From: Marinilabiliaceae bacterium
GTDB taxonomy: Bacteria; Bacteroidota; Bacteroidia; Bacteroidales; Marinilabiliaceae
Length of the DNA stretch: 40,068 nucleotides
Reading direction: 5' to 3'
Assembly: GCA_016342595.1 (NCBI GenBank)
Contig: JAEINY010000029.1
Span: 1-40,068, forward strand
Shown: positions 16,652 to 27,362 of the stretch, in pieces
Position numbering within the stretch: the stretch's first letter is position 1
Layout of the letters: each line of letters starts with the position of its first letter
Position numbers and translations under genes: made by a program
Notes under the pieces: model-generated
The model's database searches: none
What the model saw: the letters and a program-made list of their open reading frames with translations, nothing else
What the model was told of the DNA's origin: nothing

Positions 16652-16678
16652 AAAAAAAGGCAGCTAATGCTACCTTTT
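16652..16678 (-). terminator. Intrinsic terminator downstream of gltA
   Basis: A 10-bp stem (16655-16664 with 16669-16678) encloses a TAAT loop. It contains one G-U pair on the minus strand and continues into seven T residues. It ends about 21 bp past the gltA stop. Confidence 0.75.
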
Positions 16679-16699
16679 AAATATTACATTCCCCAATCA

Positions 16700-18013
16700 T
16701 TATTCCTGATAATTAACTTGTGACATAAACCACTCTAGATTTTGTGATTTAGGACGTTCTATCGGCAATCCATACAATCTATCCCAGACAAGTTGAGTTA
16801 GTACACCCAAAGCCCTGGAAACACCAAAAAGCACCGTATATATTGGGAATTCGGTAATACCATAGCTGGAAAGCAAAGAACCACTGATTGCATCGACATT
16901 GGGCCATGGATTTTTTATCTTACCTGCAGACACTAAGATTTCTGGTACAACTTTATAAATTTTATCCACTAACTGAATTAAAGGGGCATCTGGTATATAC
17001 TTACGGGCAAAATCAAGTTGAACAGAAAAACGCGGATCTGTTTTTCTTAATACTGCATGTCCATAACCAGGTATTACTTGTCCCTTTTTCAAGGTTTCCA
17101 AAGCATACTCACGAATCTGTTGCTCAGAAGGATTCTCTACTCCAATTTCACGACACATTTTACTTATCCAATGCATAACATTCTGATTGGCCATGCCATG
17201 TAAAGGCCCGGCTAATCCATTCATTCCAGCAGAGAAACTATAATATGGATTCGATAGAGCGGAACCCACCAAATGTGTTGCATGTGCAGATACATTGCCT
17301 CCTTCATGATCAGCATGGATAACCGTATACAAGCGCATTAATCGACGCACTTCTTCACTGTCATATCCCATCATATGTGCTAAATTACCAGCCCAATCCA
17401 AATTTGGATTGATATCAATATAGTCTTCATTATAAAAAACCCGGCGATAAATATAGGCGGCAATAACTGGTATGCGTGAGATCAGATCCATGACACCTTC
17501 ATAGGTAGGTCCCCAATAATCTTTCTTGTCCATCCCCGCTAAATAAGCTTTCCTGAATTGAGATTCAGTGGACATCGCAAGAATAGCCGTATTAAACTGA
17601 ATCATCGGGTGAGCATCTTTAGGCAAGGCATTGATCACATCATAAACATGTGGTGGTATCCCTTGTGCGCGCTGAATCCACTGGTGACTAATAAAATTAA
17701 CATCATCTTTAGTGGGCAATTCACCTGTGAGCATAAGGAAGAAAAGTCCTTCCGGCAAAGGTTCTCCGTCCGGATTTATTTTTGGCAATTTTTCTCTCAA
17801 TTCAGGAATGGAATAACCTCTAAACCTAATTCCTTCATCAGGATCTAACTTGGAAGTACAGGTCAATAAAGAGACAACCCCTTTCATTCCAGTCATAACC
17901 TGACCTAAATTCACTTCCTGAATCTTTTTATCACCATATTCTTTATTGAGTTTTCTAACAAGTTCAGCTTTGGGACGCCCAATTTCAATGAGACGTTGTT
18001 TTATGTAATCCAT
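16700..18013 (-). CDS. gltA: Citrate synthase, mitochondrial-like type
   Basis: This 437-residue enzyme condenses oxaloacetate and acetyl-CoA to citrate, the entry step of the TCA cycle. The catalytic triad is visible: His in NGLAGPLHGMANQ, His in IPGYGHAVLRKTDPR, and Asp in NVDAISGSLL. The segment ADHEGGNVSAHATHLVGSAL and the overall spacing match eukaryotic mitochondrial citrate synthase better than the hexameric enterobacterial form. This gene type is known from Bacteroidota. It stands as a single unit between two terminators. A 2-methylcitrate synthase activity cannot be excluded from sequence alone. No consensus promoter was found in the 197-bp upstream gap. Confidence 0.93.
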   Translation of the reverse strand: MDYIKQRLIEIGRPKAELVRKLNKEYGDKKIQEVNLGQVMTGMKGVVSLLTCTSKLDPDEGIRFRGYSIPELREKLPKINPDGEPLPEGLFFLMLTGELPTKDDVNFISHQWIQRAQGIPPHVYDVINALPKDAHPMIQFNTAILAMSTESQFRKAYLAGMDKKDYWGPTYEGVMDLISRIPVIAAYIYRRVFYNEDYIDINPNLDWAGNLAHMMGYDSEEVRRLMRLYTVIHADHEGGNVSAHATHLVGSALSNPYYSFSAGMNGLAGPLHGMANQNVMHWISKMCREIGVENPSEQQIREYALETLKKGQVIPGYGHAVLRKTDPRFSVQLDFARKYIPDAPLIQLVDKIYKVVPEILVSAGKIKNPWPNVDAISGSLLSSYGITEFPIYTVLFGVSRALGVLTQLVWDRLYGLPIERPKSQNLEWFMSQVNYQE

Positions 18014-18157
18014 AGTTTTTGATGTTTATAGCTTTAAATTTTATGCTGTTGAATCAGTTACACATCAAGTAATAGAATTTCATGCATTAAAAAGATTTAT
18101 CCCTTTAACAGATAGTACCCTTTATTTGTTTTCAACCAAATATTGAAGGGATTACAT

Positions 18158-18190
18158 AAAAAAAGGGAATGCTCAACCAGCATTCCCTTT
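18158..18190 (-). terminator. Intrinsic terminator downstream of eno
   Basis: A perfect 12-bp stem (18162-18173 with 18179-18190) encloses a 5-nt loop and is followed on the minus strand by a T-run (18158-18164 region). It lies about 20 bp past the eno stop. Confidence 0.85.
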
Positions 18191-18210
18191 CAATTATAGC
18201 GAAGAAATAA

Positions 18211-19524
<1,314 letters not shown>

Positions 19525-19599
19525 TTATGTAATAATAGAAATTCAAAAAAAAAGGAATAAAGCCATTGGCTGTTATCCCCCCTATCATCAACAAAAAGA

Positions 19600-19628
19600 A
19601 AAAGGAAAAACTCATAGTCTTTCCTTTT
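19600..19628 (-). terminator. Intrinsic terminator at the end of the ribosomal operon
   Basis: Stem 19600-19612 with 19616-19628 encloses a 3-nt loop, has one G-U pair on the minus strand and is followed by a T-rich tail. It starts 11 bp past the rplQ stop and marks the probable end of the rpsL-rplQ transcript. Confidence 0.65.
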
Positions 19629-19639
19629 CTTTTACAGGC

Positions 19640-20161
19640 TTATTCTTTTGAGTCAGCCTCAGTATTATCAGCAGCTTGTTCAGCTGTATTGTTAGCTGGA
19701 GTTTCAACAGCATCAGCAGTTGATTTTCTACGACCACGACGAGTTCTTTTAGCTCCAGCAGCAGGTTTCTTAGCTTCAAGCATGTTCTCATTGTAATCGA
19801 CTAACTCGATATAGCACATCTCAGCATTATCACCTAAACGGTTACCTAATTTCAAAATACGGGTATATCCACCTGGACGATCTGCTACTTTTTCAGCAAC
19901 GTCAGTAAAAAGCTCTTTTACTGCGAATTTGTTCTGAAGGTAACTAAATACTGTTCTTTGAGCATGTACTTTCTCTTCTACTGTATTTAAACTTTTCGTT
20001 TTAGTAATAAGAGGCTCTACATAGATGCGCAAAGCTTTGGCCTTAGCAACCGTTGTTTTGATTCTTTTGTGAAGAATCAAAGAAGCCGCCATATTAGACA
20101 ACATCGCCTCGCGATGCGCCTTTTTACGACCTAAATGATTAAATTTCTTTCTATGTCTCAT
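19640..20161 (-). CDS. rplQ: 50S ribosomal protein L17
   Basis: This 173-residue protein has a core L17 domain in residues 1-128 ([20 protein letters not shown] start, [14 protein letters not shown] near the core end). It sits near the exit tunnel of the large subunit. A C-terminal extension of about 45 residues begins [17 protein letters not shown] and turns Ala/Glu/Asp-rich; L17 in other phyla usually lacks it. The gene is last in the operon, 5 bp after rpoA, and precedes a terminator. Confidence 0.98.
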   Translation of the reverse strand: MRHRKKFNHLGRKKAHREAMLSNMAASLILHKRIKTTVAKAKALRIYVEPLITKTKSLNTVEEKVHAQRTVFSYLQNKFAVKELFTDVAEKVADRPGGYTRILKLGNRLGDNAEMCYIELVDYNENMLEAKKPAAGAKRTRRGRRKSTADAVETPANNTAEQAADNTEADSKE

Positions 20162-20166
20162 CGCTA

Positions 20167-21159
20167 TTATTCCTTGTCTAATTTATACTTCTGAGTATCC
20201 ATTCCAAAAGTAAGTCCCATGTTCAGCAGGAGATCATCCAACTCGGTTAAAGACTTCTTACCAAAGTTACGGAACTTAAGCAAATCATTACGATTAAATG
20301 TAACCAGCTCACCAAGTGTTTCCACATCGGCTGCTTTCAAACAATTTAATGCACGAACTGACAAATCCATATCCACTAACTTGGTTTTCAGAAGTTGACG
20401 CATATGCAACACTTCTTCATCAAATTCTTCATTGCCAAATTTCTCATCTGAGTCAAGGGTAATCTTTTCGTCAGAGAAAAGCATGAAGTGATAGATCAGA
20501 ATTTTTGCTGCTTCTTTTAAGGCATCTTTTGGATGAATAGATCCATCAGTTGCTATTTCCAACACTAACTTTTCGTAATCCGTTTTTTGCTCTACCCGGT
20601 AATTTTCAACCGCGAATTTAACGTTACGAACAGGTGTAAAAATAGAATCGATGGCAATCACGCCAAATTCCCCTTCAACCGGCTTATTTTCCTCTGCAGG
20701 AACATAACCCCTGCCTTTGTTGATGGTCAAAACCATTTGCAGGTTCACTTCCGGATTCATCTTAGCAATTACCAATTCAGGATTCAAAACCTCGAAACCT
20801 GTCATAAATTGATTTAAATCACCGGCAGTAAACTCTTCTTTACCTGTAATGCTCACAGTTACTTTTTCCTGCTCAGCATCTTCAACAAGCTTATTAAAGC
20901 GTACCTGCTTAAGATTAAGAACGATTTCAGTGACATCATTAATTACTCCAGGAACACTGGAAAATTCATGATCGACACCTTCAATCTTGACAGTAGTAAT
21001 TGCATACCCCTCCAAAGAGGACAACAAAATTCTTCTTAGGGCATTTCCAACGGTAATACCATAGCCTGGCTCTAAGGGACGAAATTCGAATTTGCCGAAT
21101 TTGTCGTCGGCTTCGAGCATGATAACTTTATCTGGTTTTTGGAATGCTAATATTGCCAT
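20167..21159 (-). CDS. rpoA: DNA-directed RNA polymerase alpha subunit
   Basis: This 330-residue subunit dimerises to seed RNA polymerase assembly. The N-terminal domain (about 1-235) has [17 protein letters not shown]. The C-terminal domain (about 260-325) contains [20 protein letters not shown] and [16 protein letters not shown], the helix-hairpin-helix surface that contacts DNA and activators. It sits between rpsD (9 bp) and rplQ (5 bp), the classic alpha-operon order, so its level is tied to ribosomal protein synthesis. Confidence 0.99.
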   Translation of the reverse strand: MAILAFQKPDKVIMLEADDKFGKFEFRPLEPGYGITVGNALRRILLSSLEGYAITTVKIEGVDHEFSSVPGVINDVTEIVLNLKQVRFNKLVEDAEQEKVTVSITGKEEFTAGDLNQFMTGFEVLNPELVIAKMNPEVNLQMVLTINKGRGYVPAEENKPVEGEFGVIAIDSIFTPVRNVKFAVENYRVEQKTDYEKLVLEIATDGSIHPKDALKEAAKILIYHFMLFSDEKITLDSDEKFGNEEFDEEVLHMRQLLKTKLVDMDLSVRALNCLKAADVETLGELVTFNRNDLLKFRNFGKKSLTELDDLLLNMGLTFGMDTQKYKLDKE

Positions 21160-21168
21160 AAGAATTAA

Positions 21169-21774
21169 TTATTTAGAATACAATTCAACTATCAACTGTT
21201 CTTTGATATTTTCAGGAATATCAGTTCTTTCAGGCATCGTTAAAAACTTACCTGTTAATGTGTTTTGATCCCATTCTAACCAGGAATACTTATGGACACT
21301 TGTATTAGTCAGCGATGATGTAATTACTTCCAACGATTTTGACTTTTCACGAACACTAATCAACATGCCAGGTTTTGCCTGAAATGACGCAATGTTCACA
21401 ATACCACCATCAACAGTAATATGGCGGTGGGATACAAGCTGTCTGGCAGCTGCTCTTGTCGGAGCGATTCCCAAGCGATAAACAACGTTATCCAAACGAG
21501 ACTCTAAAAGACCTAACAATTCCTCACCAGTAATACCTTTACTACGTGATGCTTTTGAAAACAAATTACGAAATTGTTTTTCCAATACACCATAAGTGTA
21601 TTTAGCCTTTTGCTTTTCTTTTAGCTGCAAACCGTATTCACTTGTCTTTCTGCGACGGTTTGCACCATGTTGCCCTGGAGGAAAGTTTCTTCTTTCGAAG
21701 TTCTTATCCGGGCCATAAATCGCTTCACCGAATTTACGGGCGATTCTAGTTTTTGGACCTATATATCTAGCCAT
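21169..21774 (-). CDS. rpsD: 30S ribosomal protein S4
   Basis: This 201-residue primary 16S rRNA-binding protein helps start 30S assembly. The S4 RNA-binding domain is visible as [20 protein letters not shown] followed by [12 protein letters not shown]. The N-terminal region ([21 protein letters not shown]) lacks the zinc-knuckle cysteines of some S4 proteins. It is preceded by the largest gap in the operon (146 bp), which suggests that a separate leader controls it. Confidence 0.99.
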   Translation of the reverse strand: MARYIGPKTRIARKFGEAIYGPDKNFERRNFPPGQHGANRRRKTSEYGLQLKEKQKAKYTYGVLEKQFRNLFSKASRSKGITGEELLGLLESRLDNVVYRLGIAPTRAAARQLVSHRHITVDGGIVNIASFQAKPGMLISVREKSKSLEVITSSLTNTSVHKYSWLEWDQNTLTGKFLTMPERTDIPENIKEQLIVELYSK

Positions 21775-21920
21775 TCTTCTAAATTTTTGATTTTAAATTT
21801 TTGATTTTAAATGATGAATATGGCAGCCGCTAGATTATAGAGAGGAGGTAATAATCATATAACCATGTCATTATTCAAAATTTTCAACCAAAAACTTATG
21901 GTTAATAACTAGTCGAGTAA
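21775..21920 (-). promoter_or_regulatory. Candidate autoregulatory leader upstream of rpsD
   Basis: This 146-nt spacer between rpsK and rpsD is far longer than other gaps here, apart from rpsL-rpsG. On the minus strand it can pair TAACCAT with ATGGTTA (about 21860-21866 and 21898-21904) and AATAAT with ATTATT (nested). It contains an anti-SD-like CCTCCTC (about 21842-21848). Close to the ATG it holds two perfect 14-bp tandem units (21781-21794, 21795-21808). S4-linked ribosomal leaders have been described in Bacteroidia. Whether this matches that family needs a covariance search. Confidence 0.4.
21781..21808. repeat. 14-bp tandem duplication before rpsD
   Basis: Two identical AAATTTTTGATTTT units stand head to tail, ending 27 bp outside the sequence nearest the rpsD start region (first unit 7 bp from the ATG). 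They may be a slippage product that keeps the translation-initiation region AT-rich and unstructured. Confidence 0.8.
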
Positions 21921-22310
21921 TTAAACTCTTCTTCGTTTTGGAGGACGACAACCATTGTGTGGCAATGGAGTAACATCAATAATTTCAGTCACTTCAATAC
22001 CTGTTGCATGGATGGAACGCATCGCTGATTCACGACCGTTACCAGGTCCTTTTACATATACTTTCACTTTTCTCAACCCCAAGTCATATGCGACTTTCCC
22101 ACAATCCTGGGCAGCCATTTGCGCAGCATAGGGAGTGTTCTTTTTAGAACCTCTAAACCCCATTTTACCTGCACTTGACCAGGAAATCACCTGACCATTT
22201 TGATTGGTCAGTGAAACGATGATGTTGTTAAAAGATGAATGGATATGAGCTTGTCCCTGTGCCTCAACTTTTACGACTCTCTTTTTTTGAGATCCTGACT
22301 TCTTTGCCAT
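21921..22310 (-). CDS. rpsK: 30S ribosomal protein S11
   Basis: This 129-residue protein of the 30S platform lies near the mRNA exit and the anti-Shine-Dalgarno region. Recognised by [53 protein letters not shown] and the basic C-terminus [11 protein letters not shown]. It lies 10 bp after rpsM and is followed by the long leader before rpsD. Confidence 0.99.
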   Translation of the reverse strand: MAKKSGSQKKRVVKVEAQGQAHIHSSFNNIIVSLTNQNGQVISWSSAGKMGFRGSKKNTPYAAQMAAQDCGKVAYDLGLRKVKVYVKGPGNGRESAMRSIHATGIEVTEIIDVTPLPHNGCRPPKRRRV

Positions 22311-22320
22311 ATCTTACTTA

Positions 22321-22698
22321 TTATTTAGTGGCTTTCTTTTTATTAGCGACAGTTTTCTTCTTACCTTTTCTGGTACGAGCATTGTTCTTAGTATGCTGTC
22401 CGCGCAATGGTAAACCCATACGGTGACGAATACCACGGTAACAACCAATATCCATCAATCGCTTGATGTTCAACTGTACCTCTGAACGTAATTCTCCTTC
22501 AATTTTATAATTGTTAGAGATTTGCTCACGTACAGCTTTGATTTGCTCATCCGTCCAATCTTTAACTTTGACATTTACGTCAACGCCAATTTCATTAAGA
22601 ATTTCTTGTGCTCGGTTGCGACCTATTCCGTAAATATAAGTCAAAGCAATTTCGCCTCGTTTGTTGGAGGGTATATCAACCCCAGCAATTCTAGCCAT
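22321..22698 (-). CDS. rpsM: 30S ribosomal protein S13
   Basis: This 125-residue head protein contacts the P-site tRNA and the B1 bridges to the large subunit. Typical segments are [32 protein letters not shown] and the C-terminal [20 protein letters not shown]. The lysine-rich tail ([14 protein letters not shown]) is the flexible extension reaching the P site. It is 11 bp downstream of rpmJ. Confidence 0.99.
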   Translation of the reverse strand: MARIAGVDIPSNKRGEIALTYIYGIGRNRAQEILNEIGVDVNVKVKDWTDEQIKAVREQISNNYKIEGELRSEVQLNIKRLMDIGCYRGIRHRMGLPLRGQHTKNNARTRKGKKKTVANKKKATK

Positions 22699-22709
22699 AA
22701 TACTCTATT

Positions 22710-22826
22710 TTATCCTTGACGTTGTTTAAACTTGGGATTCTTCTTATTAATCACATATAAGCGCCCTTTCCGCTTTACGATTTTGCAGTCGGCACTTCGC
22801 TTTTTTATAGATGCTCTAACCTTCAT
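22710..22826 (-). CDS. rpmJ: 50S ribosomal protein L36
   Basis: This short 38-residue gene reads [19 protein letters not shown] at its start and ends NPKFKQRQG, the family's standard tail. Only one of the four usual zinc ligands remains (Cys14), so this is the zinc-independent form. It lies between infA (15 bp) and rpsM (11 bp), the expected place in the operon. The start at 22826 gives the canonical length. Confidence 0.97.
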   Translation of the reverse strand: MKVRASIKKRSADCKIVKRKGRLYVINKKNPKFKQRQG

Positions 22827-22841
22827 GATCGGTCTTCTAAA

Positions 22842-23060
22842 TTATTTGTATCTGTATGATATTCTACCTTTCGTCAAATCATACGGAGACATCTCTACTT
22901 TTACCCTGTCCCCGGGGAGGATCTTAATATAATGCATCCTCATTTTTCCCGAAATGTGAGCTGTAATGACGTGTCCGTTCTCCAATTCCACACGAAACAT
23001 GGCATTGGACAGGGCTTCGATTATTGTACCGTCTTGTTCTATAGAGGGTTGTTTCGCCAT
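22842..23060 (-). CDS. infA: Translation initiation factor IF-1
   Basis: This 72-residue OB-fold protein occupies the 30S A site during initiation. Characteristic parts are [38 protein letters not shown] and [15 protein letters not shown]. It is placed after map (14 bp) and before rpmJ, as in many Bacteroidota. A possible -7 box lies 30 bp upstream of its ATG, within the 3' end of map. Confidence 0.98.
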   Translation of the reverse strand: MAKQPSIEQDGTIIEALSNAMFRVELENGHVITAHISGKMRMHYIKILPGDRVKVEMSPYDLTKGRISYRYK

Positions 23061-23074
23061 AATGTTATAACTTT

Positions 23075-23860
23075 TTATTTTTCAGACTGCAAAGTTAACA
23101 CTTCTTCTACAAATTTGAAACTAGAAAGTATATCTGCTTTTCCTTTTCGTACCGCTATAGTATGTTCAAAGTGAGCAGAAACCTTTTTATCAGCAGTTCT
23201 GATGGTCCATCCATCTTTTTCTTGAAGAATTTGGCGACGACCTAAATTTATCATCGGTTCAATGGCAATTACCATTCCCGACTTTAATTTAACACCGTTA
23301 CCGCGTCTTCCGTAATTGGGAACTTCCGGTGATTCATGCAGGTTTTTACCAATACCGTGTCCAACCATCTCTCGAACGACAGAGTAACCCAGGTTTTCGG
23401 TGTAACTTTGAACAGCATGACCAATATCTCCCAAACGATTATTCTCAACCGCTTGCTCAATGCCTTTATAAAGCGACTCCTTCGTTGCTTGCAATAGATT
23501 ATGAATTTCCGGGTCTACTTCACCTATTTCAAAAGTATAAGCTGAATCTCCATAAAATCCATTTAACAAAACACCACAATCAACAGAAACGACATCACCT
23601 TCTTGCAAAGGCTTTGCATTTGGAATTCCATGCACTACGTGCTCGTTAACAGAAGTACACAATGTATTCGGAAAACCCTGATAATTTAAAAAGGCAGGAG
23701 TACCTCCATTATCTCTAATGAAGGTCTCCGCAATTCTATCTAGTTCTAACGTAGAAACACCAGGCTTAATCGCCTTTGCAACTTCTCCATGAGCGCGAGC
23801 AACCAAAAGGTTACTCTCCCTCATTAATTCGATTTCTTCGTCAGTCTTTAAATAAATCAT
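23075..23860 (-). CDS. map: Methionine aminopeptidase, type I
   Basis: This 261-residue enzyme removes the initiator methionine from nascent proteins. The five metal ligands are visible: Asp in VSVDCGV, Asp in YGDSAYTF, His in [12 protein letters not shown], Glu in [11 protein letters not shown], and Glu in [10 protein letters not shown]. The His in HVVHGIPN lines the substrate pocket. There is no N-terminal extension. It directly follows secY (20 bp) with no adk in between, an arrangement common in Bacteroidota. Confidence 0.98.
   Translation of the reverse strand: MIYLKTDEEIELMRESNLLVARAHGEVAKAIKPGVSTLELDRIAETFIRDNGGTPAFLNYQGFPNTLCTSVNEHVVHGIPNAKPLQEGDVVSVDCGVLLNGFYGDSAYTFEIGEVDPEIHNLLQATKESLYKGIEQAVENNRLGDIGHAVQSYTENLGYSVVREMVGHGIGKNLHESPEVPNYGRRGNGVKLKSGMVIAIEPMINLGRRQILQEKDGWTIRTADKKVSAHFEHTIAVRKGKADILSSFKFVEEVLTLQSEK
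23090..23097 (-). promoter_or_regulatory. Possible internal -7 promoter element before infA
   Basis: Within the last codons of map the minus strand reads TAACTTTG followed by CA, the same box seen before hisS and the secreted protein gene. It would start transcripts about 20-25 nt before infA. Being within a coding region and lacking a well-spaced -33 box, it may be fortuitous. Confidence 0.3.
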
Positions 23861-23880
23861 GTAAAATTTTATTCCCTCAA

Positions 23881-25224
23881 TTAATATACTGCGGCACCAC
23901 CAGCCGATCTTCCCGCAATTCTACCGGATTTCATCAATCCGTCATAATGCCTCATTAATAAATGGCTCTCAATTTGCTGCAGCGTATCTAGCACCACACC
24001 CACTAAGATAAGCAGTGAAGTACCTCCATAAAACTGAGCAAAACTTTGATCCACTCCTGCCATCATGGCAAAAGAAGGCAAAATAGCAACAAGTGCTAAG
24101 AATACCGATCCAGGTAATGTAATTTTAGACATTACAGAATCTAAAAACTCAACCGTTTTTCTTCCTGGTTTAATACCAGGAATAAAACCACCATTGCGTT
24201 TCATATCCTCAGCCATTTGAGTAGGATTAATAGTAATCGCTGTATAAAAATAGGTAAATGCAATAATCAGTAAGGCAAAAATCAAGTTATATGCCCATCC
24301 TGTGAAGTCAGCAAATATTGATGCAAAACCAGTAGCGGTTTCACTGTCGACAAAGCCAGCAAAAGTGACAGGAATAAACATGATAGCTTGTGCAAAAATA
24401 ATCGGCATTACACCAGCAGCATTCACTTTTAAAGGAATATACTGACGAACACCACCGTACTGTTTGTTACCTACAATTCTTTTAGCATACTGTACAGGAA
24501 TACGACGTGTACCCTGCACTAAAAGAATGGTACCTACAAATACAAAGAACAATACAACAAATTCGATGAGTAACATAACTAAACCACCGCTTCCACTTGA
24601 AGCTTCCATTCTTGACAAAAATTCTGCGAAAAATGATTGTGGTAACCTGGCAATAATACCAATCATGATGATTAAGGAAATACCATTACCAATTCCCTTA
24701 TCGGTAATTTTTTCACCTAACCACATGACAAACATGGATCCTGCAGCCAATATGATCGTACTAACAACAGTAAACGACCAACCAGTTTGGATGATAGCAT
24801 CCCCTGATGTATTAGCTAAGTTCGCAAGATATCCTGGCGCTTGCACAAGTAAAATAATAACAGTCAAATATCGAGTGATCTGATTGATCTTTCTACGGCC
24901 ACTTTCCCCTTCCCTTTGTAACCGTTGAAAGTACGGAACAGCAATACCCATCAACTGAATCACAATGGATGCAGAGATGTAAGGCATAATTCCCAATGCA
25001 AAAATAGACGCTTGTGAAAAGGCTCCTCCTGAAAACATATTTAACAGGCCTAATACCCCTTTACTCGTTTGTTCACTTAATGCACCAAGTTGTTCCGGAT
25101 CAACCCCAGGTAAAACAACGAACGATCCAAGTCGATAAATCAACAATAAACCTAAGGTTGTAATAATACGGGATTTCAGATCCTCAATTTTCCAGATGTT
25201 GCGGATGGTTTCGAATAGTCTCAT
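23881..25224 (-). CDS. secY: Protein translocase subunit SecY
   Basis: This 447-residue integral membrane protein forms the Sec channel with SecE and SecG. Ten hydrophobic helices are visible, beginning with a cytoplasmic N-terminus (RNIWKIEDLKSRIITTLGLL). The family signature PYISASIVIQLMGIAVPYF lies near residue 80-100, and RNGGFIPGIKPGRKT lies near residue 335. It starts 4 bp after rplO, so export capacity is coupled to ribosomal protein synthesis. Confidence 0.98.
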   Translation of the reverse strand: MRLFETIRNIWKIEDLKSRIITTLGLLLIYRLGSFVVLPGVDPEQLGALSEQTSKGVLGLLNMFSGGAFSQASIFALGIMPYISASIVIQLMGIAVPYFQRLQREGESGRRKINQITRYLTVIILLVQAPGYLANLANTSGDAIIQTGWSFTVVSTIILAAGSMFVMWLGEKITDKGIGNGISLIIMIGIIARLPQSFFAEFLSRMEASSGSGGLVMLLIEFVVLFFVFVGTILLVQGTRRIPVQYAKRIVGNKQYGGVRQYIPLKVNAAGVMPIIFAQAIMFIPVTFAGFVDSETATGFASIFADFTGWAYNLIFALLIIAFTYFYTAITINPTQMAEDMKRNGGFIPGIKPGRKTVEFLDSVMSKITLPGSVFLALVAILPSFAMMAGVDQSFAQFYGGTSLLILVGVVLDTLQQIESHLLMRHYDGLMKSGRIAGRSAGGAAVY

Positions 25225-25228
25225 TCAA

Positions 25229-25675
25229 TTACAATTTTTCTGCGGTTCCTTGAGCGGCTTCAATGGCTACGATCGCCGACTTTGAGAAAGCATGTGCCTT
25301 AACTTCCAATTTAGAAGTTAAAGTTCCATTGCCCAAAATCTTCACCAAGTCATTTCTTCCTACCAAACCAGCTTCCTTCAAAGACTCGGGATCGATCGTA
25401 CTCAAGCCTTTTTTCTCAGCAAGAGTTTGAAGCATCTCGACATTAATAGCTTTGTATTCAACCCGGTTAATATTCTTGAATCCGAATTTAGGAACACGTC
25501 TCTGCAAAGGCATCTGACCTCCCTCAAATCCAAATTTTCTGGAGTAACCGGATCTGGATTTGGCTCCTTTGTGACCACGTGTGGCTGTTCCACCGTGACC
25601 CGAACCTTGTCCGCGACCGATACGCTTTGAGGATTTTGTTGATCCTTTAGCAGGTCTTAAGTTATTCAAGTTCAT
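25229..25675 (-). CDS. rplO: 50S ribosomal protein L15
   Basis: This 148-residue protein has a glycine- and basic-rich N-terminal extension ([21 protein letters not shown]) that runs into 23S rRNA, and a C-terminal globular domain with [16 protein letters not shown]. It is a late assembly protein of the large subunit. It lies 29 bp after rpmD and 4 bp before secY. Confidence 0.98.
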   Translation of the reverse strand: MNLNNLRPAKGSTKSSKRIGRGQGSGHGGTATRGHKGAKSRSGYSRKFGFEGGQMPLQRRVPKFGFKNINRVEYKAINVEMLQTLAEKKGLSTIDPESLKEAGLVGRNDLVKILGNGTLTSKLEVKAHAFSKSAIVAIEAAQGTAEKL

Positions 25676-25704
25676 AATAATTTCCTCTAATTCGTTTGAC
25701 CAAA

Positions 25705-25881
25705 TTATCTTTCTACTGCTACTAAATGCAATACTTTAGCAACCATTCCTTCGATTTGAGGGGTGGCCTCGTGTTCAACGGTAGCTTGCATCTTTCTCAG
25801 GCCAAGGGCAACCAACGTATTCTTCTGTCTGGTTGTAGCCCCAATTTTACTCTTAATTTGAGTGACTTTAATTTTAGCCAT
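25705..25881 (-). CDS. rpmD: 50S ribosomal protein L30
   Basis: This short 58-residue gene is read from the sequence between rpsE and rplO. The protein begins [20 protein letters not shown], continues [20 protein letters not shown] and ends [12 protein letters not shown], the normal L30 fold and length. Spacing is 11 bp from rpsE and 29 bp to rplO. Confidence 0.97.
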   Translation of the reverse strand: MAKIKVTQIKSKIGATTRQKNTLVALGLRKMQATVEHEATPQIEGMVAKVLHLVAVER

Positions 25882-25892
25882 TTGTTTACTCC

Positions 25893-26411
25893 TTATCCGT
25901 TAAATACTTTACTCATAGACACTCCTCTATGTTGAGCTACCATATGGGCATCACGCAATTCAGTTAAAGCTTCAATTGTTGCTTTTACTAAGTTGTGTGA
26001 ATTTGAAGATCCTTTGGACTTCGCCAATACGTCGGTAATTCCAACACTTTCCAGAACAGCACGCATCGCACCACCAGCTTTAACTCCGGTACCGTGAGAT
26101 GCAGGCTTCATAAATACACTAGCCCCACCATAACGAGCCAATTGCTCGTGAGGAATCGTTCCATTGATAATTGGCACTTTGACTAGATTCTTTTTAGCAG
26201 CTTCAATACCTTTAGCAATAGCCGTTGTTACTTCACCAGCTTTTCCAAGCCCCCAACCAACAACGCCGTTCTCATTTCCAACCACTACAATGGCAGAAAA
26301 ACTAAAGGTTCTACCACCTTTGGTTACCTTAGTTACTCTGTTGATAGCAACCAAGCGATCTTTTAATTCAAGATCGTTATTGTTTCTGATTCTTTTGTTA
26401 CTTCCAGCCAT
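25893..26411 (-). CDS. rpsE: 30S ribosomal protein S5
   Basis: This 172-residue protein near the mRNA entry channel influences decoding fidelity. The double-stranded RNA-binding-like N-terminal part contains [18 protein letters not shown] and [20 protein letters not shown]. The C-terminal part includes [19 protein letters not shown]. The gap from rplR is 5 bp. Confidence 0.98.
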   Translation of the reverse strand: MAGSNKRIRNNNDLELKDRLVAINRVTKVTKGGRTFSFSAIVVVGNENGVVGWGLGKAGEVTTAIAKGIEAAKKNLVKVPIINGTIPHEQLARYGGASVFMKPASHGTGVKAGGAMRAVLESVGITDVLAKSKGSSNSHNLVKATIEALTELRDAHMVAQHRGVSMSKVFNG

Positions 26412-26416
26412 CGTTG

Positions 26417-26773
26417 TTAGAATTTAAGTCCGGCCTCTCTGGCGGCATCGGCTAATTGTTTAACTCTACCATGATACAGATATCCATTTCTGTCAAATAC
26501 TACTGTAGAAACACCAGCTTTTGCAGCGATTTCAGCAATGCTTTTACCAACCACAGCTGCAATTTCACTCTTCGTGCCTTTTTGCTCTACAAGTTCTTTA
26601 TTAGTTGATGAAGAGGCTGCCAATGTAGTACCGGTAACATCATTAATCAACTGAACAGAAATCTGCTTGTTGCTTCTAAAAACTGTCATACGAGGACAAT
26701 CAGCAGTTCCGCTGATGTTCTTACGTACGCGCAATTTAATTTTTCGTCTTCTTTCTATTTTTAAAAAAGCCAT
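26417..26773 (-). CDS. rplR: 50S ribosomal protein L18
   Basis: This 118-residue 5S rRNA-binding protein of the central protuberance is recognised by [39 protein letters not shown] and [20 protein letters not shown] followed by REAGLKF. It lies between rplF (21 bp) and rpsE (5 bp). Confidence 0.98.
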   Translation of the reverse strand: MAFLKIERRRKIKLRVRKNISGTADCPRMTVFRSNKQISVQLINDVTGTTLAASSSTNKELVEQKGTKSEIAAVVGKSIAEIAAKAGVSTVVFDRNGYLYHGRVKQLADAAREAGLKF

Positions 26774-26794
26774 AACTCCTAAATTTAAATTACA

Positions 26795-27346
26795 TTAAAC
26801 TTTTGCAGATTTACCGGCCTTACGGCGAATTTCTTCACCTTTGAATCGAACACCTTTTCCTTTGTAAGGTTCAGGTTTTCTCATCGACCGAATCTTGGCA
26901 CATACTTGCCCAAGCAATTGCTTATCTGCAGATTCAAGCGTAATAATAGGATTGCTTTTTCTGTCAGTTACAGCTTCTACTTTAATTTCAGAAGGCAACA
27001 ATAGTTGAATAGGGTGAGAAAAACCTAATGCTAACTCAAGCAATTGACCTTGATTGGTTGCACGGTAACCTACACCTACTAATTCGAGTTGTTTTTTATA
27101 ACCTTCAGAAACACCAACCACCATGTTATTCACCAATGAACGGTACAAGCCATGCATTGAACGGTGTGGTTTTTCTTCAGTAGCACGCTCTAATGTTACT
27201 ACTCCGTCTTCTACTTTTGCAGTAATTGCCGGATTTAGCTCCTGCTTCAATTCCCCTTTAGGTCCTTTTACAGTTACAGCATTGTCTTTTACAGTTACAG
27301 TCACGCCTGAAGGTATGCTGATGGGTGCTTTTCCTATCCTTGACAT
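26795..27346 (-). CDS. rplF: 50S ribosomal protein L6
   Basis: This 183-residue protein lies near the sarcin-ricin loop and the factor-binding site. Two related domains are seen: MSRIGKAPISIPSGVTVTV opens the first, and EPYKGKGVRFKGEEIRRKAG is the conserved C-terminal segment of the second. It follows rpsH after 16 bp. Confidence 0.98.
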   Translation of the reverse strand: MSRIGKAPISIPSGVTVTVKDNAVTVKGPKGELKQELNPAITAKVEDGVVTLERATEEKPHRSMHGLYRSLVNNMVVGVSEGYKKQLELVGVGYRATNQGQLLELALGFSHPIQLLLPSEIKVEAVTDRKSNPIITLESADKQLLGQVCAKIRSMRKPEPYKGKGVRFKGEEIRRKAGKSAKV

Positions 27347-27362
27347 AATTTATCCTCCTTCA

